Below are positions 1-6,229 of a stretch of DNA of 7,841 nucleotides, piece by piece. The position numbers and the translations under genes were made by a program. Numbering within the stretch: position 1 is the stretch's first letter; each line of letters begins with the position of its first letter. The DNA lies in assembly GCA_007135895.1 (NCBI GenBank), contig SLHZ01000094.1, positions 1 through 7,841 of the forward strand, read 5' to 3'. The DNA comes from Balneolales bacterium. GTDB taxonomy: Bacteria; Bacteroidota; Rhodothermia; Balneolales; Natronogracilivirgulaceae. The notes beneath the pieces are model-generated. The model worked only from the letters and a program-made list of their open reading frames with translations. It was not told the DNA's origin and searched no databases.

Positions 1-3000
1 CACCACTGAGAGCCAGAAAGATTTCAGGATCCGCCCGTGTTCGAAGATAAGCATTGCGGGTAACCCGAAAACGGACTTCCATTTCCAGTTGCTCCATCCA
101 TTCTGTCAGAAAGTCGGTGGCTTCCGCCTCCTCATCGAGAACAACCGCCTCGATCTCACGTTCAGTGAAATTGTCCAGATACAGATTACCTCTCTCCCAG
201 CTAACATCTCCACTTAGCCTGGGCCGCTCTAGAGTGCCGGTCAGAGATAAGTCCATACCACCAAAGATGGATAGGTCACGTGTATTGAATATCCTGAAAT
301 TTTGTGCCTGAAAATGCATGTCAAGACCGTCGGGCATAAAACCGTCCAGGAGAATCGTTCCATTAGCCGCCAGTGAGCCGACACTTTGAGCATTAAAGCG
401 ATTGAAATTTATCAGGCCCGGCAGAAATTCGACCGCTACATTAATTTGTCGTATTGTAATATTATTCTGGACAACTCTTGCTTCACCGTCATACAGATCC
501 ACTTCGCCGATGATTTCAGGCTGCTCAAGAGTTCCCCTGATGGACAGATCGGCGTCCAGGCTTCCTCGCAGATTGCGAATCATCATGGGATCCAAAAAAT
601 CATTCAAAGCCGCCAGGTCAAACCGGTCGGTAAAAATATCAACTTCCAGGGAATCCTTCATAACGGGTCCTTCGAACACCTGTTGCTGCAAGTCGACCGA
701 TACAGGCAATGCGACCCGGAGATCAGCGGCAAGTTGTCCGAGTGAGTAGATCCTTCCACCCATCATAACTTTTTGCCGTGCATGCTCATACTCCATATTC
801 AGCAACAGGCTGTCAAGGGCGACACCTGATACTCTCCCCTGATCCAGCTTCAGACTTCCGCTCCACTCCGGTGAGCCGGAAGTTCCAGACAAATGAGAGA
901 AAAAGTAAACGACCCCCCCGGTTCTTTGGAATCCGATGGATTCAATGAAAGGATTAAAAGGTTCCAGAGTGGCACCCGGTATATTCAGATACCCCTTTAC
1001 CGGTTCGTACTCATGACCAGCACTCCGGGCGGAATCACCTCCCGCGTCAAATGGTAAGTCAAATTCCGAAATGAGTACATCCTGGCCTTGATGCCAGATC
1101 CTTGCATCTGTTCTGATCCTGTCCTCTCTGATGTTGAGTGCCAGCTGAATGGAATCCAGAATCAGGGAATCAAAACGAAAACCGTCCATATGAGCATTAG
1201 CCTGCACATCCATCAAGTCTTCTCCTATAGTAAACGAGACCGATCCCGAAAATAGAGCATGAAAGAAGGGTTCTTCCAGAAACACATGTTGGACCATGCC
1301 CAGATCTGTGGATTCGGCATGGAATAATCCCCGCCAGGGCGCTTCTGGCTGCTTTTCCAGATGGAAGTATAAATGTGAACCTCTGTCAGATTTCAGCCGG
1401 ACAGGTTTAAGCTGCAGATACTCTGCCGTCATAACGAGATTAAACGCCTCTTCCAGACGATAGGTCCCAGCCGGATCTGTCAGTATCAAATCTGTCGTCT
1501 CAACGGAGATAGTGTCACGGACGTGATACCTTCCTGTTGTTCGGATTCCACTCTCACTTTCCACATTGAACTCAAAGTGGTAAGAGCCCTGATACCCATC
1601 CTCTTCCATGTGGCCTTCCGTGCTCAATAATATGTCACGGACTGCAAATGCGCCTACCGAAGCTCCCCTGATCGCAAGATTTGCCTCATATCTCCTTGAA
1701 GCTGCTAGTTGGGACCGCGCATCCCCCTCAATTGCCGCTACACGAATGGTGTCATACTGCAAATCGTGCAGATCAAGTGCCGACTCAAACTGCAGTTTTC
1801 CCGCCGCGTCAGGCCGAATCGACCCCTGAATTTCACCAAACGCCAGAAGAGTATCCGCACCGGCAAGACGGGCAAATGCCCCGATATCGCGCAGGTCCAG
1901 GTGGAAGTCAAACCGGTTATCCGGATGTCGCAAATCGGCAGTATTAAGCGCCAAATCAAGGCGGCCTCCAGCCGGCGCACTTTCGAGTACGGCCTGGTCA
2001 ATATCTACCTTGCCATCTTGAAGAACCAGGTTCATTCGGAGTAAATCCAGCGATTGCTGATTGACGGTTGAGCCTGCAAGCTGAAGGAAAGCTTCAAGTC
2101 TCATGGTCTCAAGGTCAGATCCCTCTCCAACAGAACGTATTTTGCCATTTAAATCTGTCTTGAGCAGTTCCATTCCCGGCAGACTGGCAATATTCAGGTG
2201 CTTAAAATCCATTTGCAGCTGATGGGATATTATATCTTGCTGCCAAAGCACTTTTGCGTCGAGTTTTGCCCTGGCATCATCAGACTCCAGTCGGACAACA
2301 GAAGTAATGGTATCACCCAGTACATGCACATAACCCTCCAGCTGAACCGGCGGGTACTCCGGCATGTTTGCAGTAACCCCCCTGAGGCTCATGGTCCATG
2401 GTTCAGGATCGGGTTGAAGCCCCACCCCCGACATTTCAATGTCAAATGAAACAAATAACGATATATCGTCAACCCCGAGCCAGCGTCCCGGATCAAGAGA
2501 TTCTGCCTGAACAGCAAGAGTCCACTGCAGGGTATCTGTCCACCATTTATCGGTAGTTAAGATGGCACCGATGGTTGAATTATCCTTGACAAAGTCAATT
2601 TCAGAGATAATTTCGCCCCGGTCGGCTTCAAGTCTTGCCGATATGACGTCTACCGATATATTATTATACTGCACTTTTGATACATGCAGGTTGCCGTTAA
2701 AACGAGATCTATCCCATTCACCCGGAGTAATATAGCCCTGCAAGGACATCGATATTTCGTCAACAGCAGCCGGCATCGTTTCTTCCCCTGAAAGATCCTC
2801 CAGATTCAGGTTATAAACGGAAAGGGAGGCGAGCCTGAGCACCGGCTCCTGAATAAATGTCCACCGGGTATCAAGCTCAAGCAGGTCCAGGCCCAAAGCG
2901 TTGATGGAAAGCCCGGCATGAAGATCCTGTCGGTTGCCCCCTATGTGGGCCGTCAAGGACAAATCTTGTTGCAACGGCCATTCATCTACCCAAGCAAGAC

Positions 3001-3871
3001 TTTCTTTCCATGAAAGTGGACTGAAACGGCCATTGAACTGTGTGACACTGGTGAGCACATCATAGCTTCCGGCCATTTCAACCAGACTGTAGGCGCTGGC
3101 AAGGATCAGTTTGTCCAGGGTGATACGGCGCCCATCCCATGAAGCTTCTGTTGCCAGGTGAACAGGGGCATCCAGTCTTTTTTCATGCAAAACCATTTCC
3201 AGTTTGTACAGTTCAGCGTGGAGGCCCCTTTGATCCTGCCCAATCCTGGCCTCCAGCACAAGATCCCGCAGGACCAGGGGGTCTTCCGGAAGCCAGGCTT
3301 CTGCCAGAATATGAATCGCTGTGGCTGAAAAGGTCATTTTACTGATCAGAAATGGAAAACCACCTTCGTACAAATCAGGCTCATTTAAAAGGTGTTCCTG
3401 TGCACGGGCTGAGCCGGCTTCCTGGTCATCCGGCAGTTCGTCAATCGGAATCAGGTCCATCACATTCCATTGACCATCCTGATCCTGTTCTATCCATGCC
3501 CTTAGATCACTAATGTTCAGTTTTCTGACCTCTGCCCTTCTGTTCCCGAGCATATCCCAGATAGAATAGGCAGCCTCGACACTTCCGGCCGAGAAAAGGG
3601 TGTCGGCACCTTGTAACAGCGTCACGGATTCCGCTGTCAGGCCGGTCCACAAATCACCATTAAGCCGGGCAATCTGAAAATCAGCAGAAAGAAGGGAAGA
3701 GACCTGCTTTTCGATTTGACTCCGCACCATATCCAGTACCAATGCGCTGCGCATTGCCATACGCAAACCGACAGCCAGCAGGAAGACAGAAGCGAGCACA
3801 ATTCCCCAGAATCGAACTCGCCGCCAGACCCGATGGTTCTTCTCAGGTGAGCTTTCCACTTTCGAGGTCAT
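1..3871 (-). CDS. tamB: TamB-family translocation/assembly protein (DUF490, AsmA-like), C-terminus outside window
   Basis: Open from ATG 3871 to the left edge, 1290 codons without a stop; an in-frame TAA lies 15 bases upstream of the ATG, so this is the first possible ATG. Residues 1-19 are basic and cytoplasmic and ~20-37 form one membrane anchor (F-W-G-I-V-L-A-S-V-F-L-L-A-V-G-L). The rest is periplasmic: an AsmA/TamB-like start with L-N-G-D-L-W-T-G-L (70-78) and D-G-Q-W-N (132-136), then about a thousand residues of alternating hydrophobic beta-strands, the pattern of the TamB lipid-holding beta-groove. From about residue 1010 typical TamB units recur: S-L-D-A-D-L-S-I-R-G-T-L-E-Q-P with I-I-G-E-V-D-L, and later M-D-L-S-L-T-G-T-L-E-R-P with L-S-G-D-V. 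The last residues seen (R-N-A-Y-L-R near 1272-1277) fall inside the conserved C-terminal domain, so the full protein is probably well above 1,500 residues (inference; E. coli TamB is about 1,260). The ribosome site is weak: AGAG seven bases before ATG. Partner: the TamA-like barrel encoded upstream. Confidence 0.88.
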   Translation of the reverse strand, partial: MTSKVESSPEKNHRVWRRVRFWGIVLASVFLLAVGLRMAMRSALVLDMVRSQIEKQVSSLLSADFQIARLNGDLWTGLTAESVTLLQGADTLFSAGSVEAAYSIWDMLGNRRAEVRKLNISDLRAWIEQDQDGQWNVMDLIPIDELPDDQEAGSARAQEHLLNEPDLYEGGFPFLISKMTFSATAIHILAEAWLPEDPLVLRDLVLEARIGQDQRGLHAELYKLEMVLHEKRLDAPVHLATEASWDGRRITLDKLILASAYSLVEMAGSYDVLTSVTQFNGRFSPLSWKESLAWVDEWPLQQDLSLTAHIGGNRQDLHAGLSINALGLDLLELDTRWTFIQEPVLRLASLSVYNLNLEDLSGEETMPAAVDEISMSLQGYITPGEWDRSRFNGNLHVSKVQYNNISVDVISARLEADRGEIISEIDFVKDNSTIGAILTTDKWWTDTLQWTLAVQAESLDPGRWLGVDDISLFVSFDIEMSGVGLQPDPEPWTMSLRGVTANMPEYPPVQLEGYVHVLGDTITSVVRLESDDARAKLDAKVLWQQDIISHQLQMDFKHLNIASLPGMELLKTDLNGKIRSVGEGSDLETMRLEAFLQLAGSTVNQQSLDLLRMNLVLQDGKVDIDQAVLESAPAGGRLDLALNTADLRHPDNRFDFHLDLRDIGAFARLAGADTLLAFGEIQGSIRPDAAGKLQFESALDLHDLQYDTIRVAAIEGDARSQLAASRRYEANLAIRGASVGAFAVRDILLSTEGHMEEDGYQGSYHFEFNVESESGIRTTGRYHVRDTISVETTDLILTDPAGTYRLEEAFNLVMTAEYLQLKPVRLKSDRGSHLYFHLEKQPEAPWRGLFHAESTDLGMVQHVFLEEPFFHALFSGSVSFTIGEDLMDVQANAHMDGFRFDSLILDSIQLALNIREDRIRTDARIWHQGQDVLISEFDLPFDAGGDSARSAGHEYEPVKGYLNIPGATLEPFNPFIESIGFQRTGGVVYFFSHLSGTSGSPEWSGSLKLDQGRVSGVALDSLLLNMEYEHARQKVMMGGRIYSLGQLAADLRVALPVSVDLQQQVFEGPVMKDSLEVDIFTDRFDLAALNDFLDPMMIRNLRGSLDADLSIRGTLEQPEIIGEVDLYDGEARVVQNNITIRQINVAVEFLPGLINFNRFNAQSVGSLAANGTILLDGFMPDGLDMHFQAQNFRIFNTRDLSIFGGMDLSLTGTLERPRLSGDVSWERGNLYLDNFTEREIEAVVLDEEAEATDFLTEWMEQLEMEVRFRVTRNAYLRTRADPEIFLALSG

Positions 3872-3900
3872 CTTAATACTCTGTTAATCACACCTTTTTT

Positions 3901-3995
3901 TTCATCTGTTTATATTTTTTGTATTTAAGTGGACAGATGGAACATTCATGGAATAATCATGCGCCTGTGTGTCCGAAGCATTGGCCATGAATGTT
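3901..3995. repeat. Tandem structured repeat, copy A (next to tamB)
   Basis: A ~95-base element abutting copy B with a 94-base offset at its left end and 98 at the loop, so small indels separate the copies. Inverted repeat 1: CATCTGT 3903-3909 with ACAGATG 3933-3939, around an AT-rich loop. Inverted repeat 2: AACATTCATGG 3941-3951 with CCATGAATGTT 3985-3995, a perfect 11-bp stem. Its loop holds TAATCATGCGCCTGTGTG (3954-3971), nearly identical to copy B. If transcribed with tamB it would form the 5' leader, ending about 30 bases before the tamB start. It could equally be a DNA element (protein-binding palindromes, or a short intergenic repeat found elsewhere in the genome). Confidence 0.85.
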
Positions 3996-4092
3996 TCATC
4001 TGTTTATAAGTTTTGGAATCAAGCGGTCAGATGGATTGTCCATGACGATTATAATCATGCTCCTGTGTGACTGGACTGCGGTCATGGACATT
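3995..4092. repeat. Tandem structured repeat, copy B (distal to tamB)
   Basis: Begins with the same 14 bases as copy A (TTCATCTGTTTATA, 3995-4008); the first 41 bases of the two copies match at 34 positions by eye. Inverted repeat 1: CATCTG 3997-4002 with CAGATG 4028-4033. Inverted repeat 2: TGTCCATGAC 4037-4046 with GTCATGGACA 4081-4090, a perfect 10-bp stem. The loop of repeat 2 carries TAATCATGCTCCTGTGTG (4052-4069), shared with copy A at 17 of 18 bases. The arms of repeat 2 differ from those of copy A yet remain fully paired. Confidence 0.85.
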
Positions 4093-4197
4093 TCATGTTT
4101 TTGTGCTGCTCTGATTACTCCGTTGTTCATCACTCTGTTCCTGTAAAACTCCTCATTTTTTGCATTGATCATCCACTGGTGAAATATGGTTACTTGT

Positions 4198-6123
4198 CTA
4201 AAACGCCTGTCCTATACTGAAGTGTATACCCCACCTGTCAAACCATCCACCATAGTCGACACCCTGGTAAATATTCAGGTCTTCGTCTGTGGGGTTCATC
4301 TTCCTGGCCAAATCAATCCGGACAGGACCGAGGGGGGAGTTATAGCGCAGACCGGCTCCAAGACCAAACAAAAGCGCACCAGGATCTGCCTGATCAGCAT
4401 CTTCCCAAACGGCTCCGCCATCCAGAAAGAAAGCGAATCCGAACCGTTTCACAAACCGGCTCATATCCTGCCGCAACTCAAGGTTGAAACTGTACATGGC
4501 TTTTCCACCTACGGGAAGATATTCAACAAATATGCCCTGATCGTCCAGAACGGGTCTTTTGGGGCCCAGTTCGCGCCGCTGCCAGCCTCTTACAGAGCTG
4601 GTTCCACCGGCATAAAAACGCACATTCGATGGCAAATCTTCCAGGCCGGAATAGGTAATGAGTCCGCCATCATTCCTGACGGCCAGCTGAGTTGTGGCGC
4701 CGATGTCAATGTATCGACGCAAGTCCAGTCCATACCTGTTGTAGCGGATGGTCCCGCTTCCCAGCAGACCAGAGAACTCTGCATGGGGTCGAATGACCCA
4801 GCCACGATACTGTTCCACTTCTACTTGCGAATGATATCCGGACAGCTTCAGTGCCGAAATTACATAGTCCTGCTCCGGAACCATCCTGTCTGTTATAGGA
4901 TTGCGGATTGTTTCGAGATTGGATGACAGTTCATAGGTGATGGTTGCCGCCGTGACCTGGCTAAGCTGGTATATGAAGTTGTTATTGATACCTGCCCGAA
5001 GCAGCAGGTATCCACGTTCATCAAGCCGCTGGCCGTAGGGTGAAATGCTTATTCTGCTTCGCGGATTAAACACATATGGCACAAGGTAGTCCATGCTGAC
5101 ATACTGTTCCAGGAAAGAGGCCCTGCCTGTGGTACTGAAATGATGGGCATTGCCAAAGGGATTCCGATGCTGCCAGGACACACTGCCTCGCAGTATCTCC
5201 TCCTGGCCGATTCCGGACTGCACCCGGATACTGCGCAAGGCATGCTCGCGAACACGGATGTTCAAATCAACAATGGTATCTCTTGGTTGCGGCGGCATGC
5301 TCACGGTCACAAAGCGAAACAGGGGATGCCCAAAAACCTGCTGCTGGGCACGACGGAGGTTTCTGGCATCATAGCGGTCACCCGGTTTGAGCTCAGACTG
5401 CCTTAGGATCACAGATTCCGACACGGTTTCTTGTCCATCTACAATTATTTCTCCCAGAAACGACAACGGTCCGGGAACCAGTGTAACAACCACTTCCGCT
5501 TCTGTCCCACTGGTATCGAGCATGGCCGTCACATAAGCTTCGGAATGAGCAAATCCAATGTTTCGCATGGCAACGAGATAACGGCCCTCGAGCTCACTGT
5601 GCAGAATCAGTTTGTGGCGATATCCCTCTCTAAGGATTCGCTGGCGTGATGCCCGTTGAAAATGCCGGTCCGCTTCCAGGTAAGCAATGGTCTTTTCATC
5701 GGCATCAATGATTTGTTGAAGAGAGGTGATTATGGAAGGCGGCCCCTCTTCTATGTCAAAAACAACCCGGCGGACCCACTCTCTCCGGCCCTGTTCCACC
5801 CGGGATCGGACCTGCGCGTTTGGAAAGCCCCGTCGCTCATAAAACCGCCGGATACGTACTTCATCACGGCGAAGCTCCCGGGAGTCATAATCAAAACCGG
5901 AACGATTCCAGAACCGCAGTTTCCGGAAAAAGGAAGGGGCTTCCAATCCAATGATATTCCGCAGTTCCATGGATGAATAGTGCTCGTTTCCCTCAAACCG
6001 GATATTCCAGACCCGCTGGGGAGTTTCATCATCCAGGGAGCTGTAAGAGGCATGCGCAGCCGGAGAACCAGCCGCTGAAATAAAAAAAAGGAGGAAGAGA
6101 CGTTTTGTCACAGTGGAGAACAT
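4198..6123 (-). CDS. tamA: TamA/BamA-family outer-membrane Omp85 protein
   Basis: An outer-membrane beta-barrel of the Omp85 (BamA/TamA) superfamily, 641 residues from the preferred start. Residues 1-25 form a signal peptide (K-R, hydrophobic core, A-H-A cleavage site before S26). POTRA-like domains follow at ~38-128 (I-R-F-E-G-N at the start, F-Y-E-R-R-G-F in the second helix), ~129-219 and ~221-293 (G-E-I-I-V-D-G-Q, L-K-P-G-D-R-Y). A D15/surface-antigen barrel fills ~295-641, with R-N-P-F-G-N early, the loop-6 motif V-R-G-W at 511-514 after F-Y-A-G-G, L-D-G-G-A-V-W, G-L-R-Y-N-S-P-L-G-P-V-R, and a terminal Phe typical of barrel proteins. Three POTRAs and this length fit TamA better than BamA (usually five POTRAs, ~800 residues), and a TamB gene lies downstream. 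Start choice: ATG 6123 has GGGGTG five to nine bases upstream and gives a clean signal peptide. ATG 6195 is also in frame, adding 24 residues, but lacks a Shine-Dalgarno and buries the signal peptide. There is no lipobox, unlike the TamL lipoproteins of many Bacteroidota. The stop is TAG. Role known from the family: TamA works with TamB in outer-membrane assembly or lipid transport. Confidence 0.88.
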   Translation of the reverse strand: MFSTVTKRLFLLFFISAAGSPAAHASYSSLDDETPQRVWNIRFEGNEHYSSMELRNIIGLEAPSFFRKLRFWNRSGFDYDSRELRRDEVRIRRFYERRGFPNAQVRSRVEQGRREWVRRVVFDIEEGPPSIITSLQQIIDADEKTIAYLEADRHFQRASRQRILREGYRHKLILHSELEGRYLVAMRNIGFAHSEAYVTAMLDTSGTEAEVVVTLVPGPLSFLGEIIVDGQETVSESVILRQSELKPGDRYDARNLRRAQQQVFGHPLFRFVTVSMPPQPRDTIVDLNIRVREHALRSIRVQSGIGQEEILRGSVSWQHRNPFGNAHHFSTTGRASFLEQYVSMDYLVPYVFNPRSRISISPYGQRLDERGYLLLRAGINNNFIYQLSQVTAATITYELSSNLETIRNPITDRMVPEQDYVISALKLSGYHSQVEVEQYRGWVIRPHAEFSGLLGSGTIRYNRYGLDLRRYIDIGATTQLAVRNDGGLITYSGLEDLPSNVRFYAGGTSSVRGWQRRELGPKRPVLDDQGIFVEYLPVGGKAMYSFNLELRQDMSRFVKRFGFAFFLDGGAVWEDADQADPGALLFGLGAGLRYNSPLGPVRIDLARKMNPTDEDLNIYQGVDYGGWFDRWGIHFSIGQAF

Positions 6124-6129
6124 CGTCAC

Positions 6130-6152
6130 CCCGGAAGAGCAGTCGTTCCGGG
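6130..6152 (-). promoter_or_regulatory. 7-bp hairpin overlapping the ribosome-binding site of the tamA-like gene
   Basis: Perfect inverted repeat: CCCGGAA at 6130-6136 and TTCCGGG at 6146-6152 with a 9-base loop. In the minus-strand mRNA the 3' arm ends in the GGG that begins GGGGTG, the best Shine-Dalgarno-like sequence before ATG 6123, so the folded RNA would partly hide the ribosome site. A run of seven U lies before the stem and none after it, so it is not an intrinsic terminator for the minus-strand transcript. If translation starts instead at ATG 6195, the hairpin is inside the coding sequence. A regulatory role is inference. Confidence 0.4.
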
Positions 6153-6229
6153 AAAAAAATCGAAATAAAAGCATCCATTGTCTACTCAGTCGCATCTTAA
6201 GAGGCAGTCTGTTGCGTAATTTTTTTTTG

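Larger units (their letters stand above)
3872..4197. other. 326-base intergenic region between tamA and tamB
   Basis: No convincing protein gene. Bases 3901-4092 are two tandem copies of a structured element, listed separately. Bases 4093-4197, just after the tamA stop, hold no clear terminator. In the minus direction they contain an AGGA before ATG 4130 and a 12-codon frame at 4165-4130. The stretch before tamB (3872-3900) is AT-rich and includes an 8-base A run in the minus strand. I could not identify a convincing -35/-10 pair or a Bacteroidota-type promoter, so whether tamB is read through from tamA or has its own promoter stays open. Confidence 0.6.

Noticed and set aside
386..749. Two overlapping plus-strand frames of about 115-119 codons
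   Set aside because: Both are antisense to tamB, whose own frame shows clear TamB motifs here; two long frames in the same place suggest composition, not coding.
911..918. C-run in tamB as a frameshift or pseudogene site
   Set aside because: The reading frame carries plausible TamB sequence on both sides and stays open to the window edge, so there is no sign of a shift.
1738..2001. 87-codon minus-strand frame within tamB
   Set aside because: It is in a different frame from tamB, where the continuous 1290-codon frame with family motifs takes precedence.
3895..3939. Possible intrinsic terminator at the copy A hairpin
   Set aside because: In the minus-strand transcript the stem is followed by A residues, not U. 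On the plus strand the T run precedes the stem. The stem is also AT-rich with a long loop.
3901..4092. CRISPR array or integron attC sites
   Set aside because: Only two units, no identical short repeats with unique spacers, internal palindromes instead, and no attC-type core boxes (GTTRRRY/RYYYAAC) at the ends.
4092..4110. Possible third repeat copy
   Set aside because: About 10 bases (TTTCATGTTTTT) resemble the start of the unit at roughly the right spacing, but the paired arms and conserved loop do not follow.
4186..4926. 246-codon plus-strand open frame
   Set aside because: It is wholly antisense to the strongly supported tamA barrel region, has no recognisable domain or signal, and is explained as a frame shadow of that gene.
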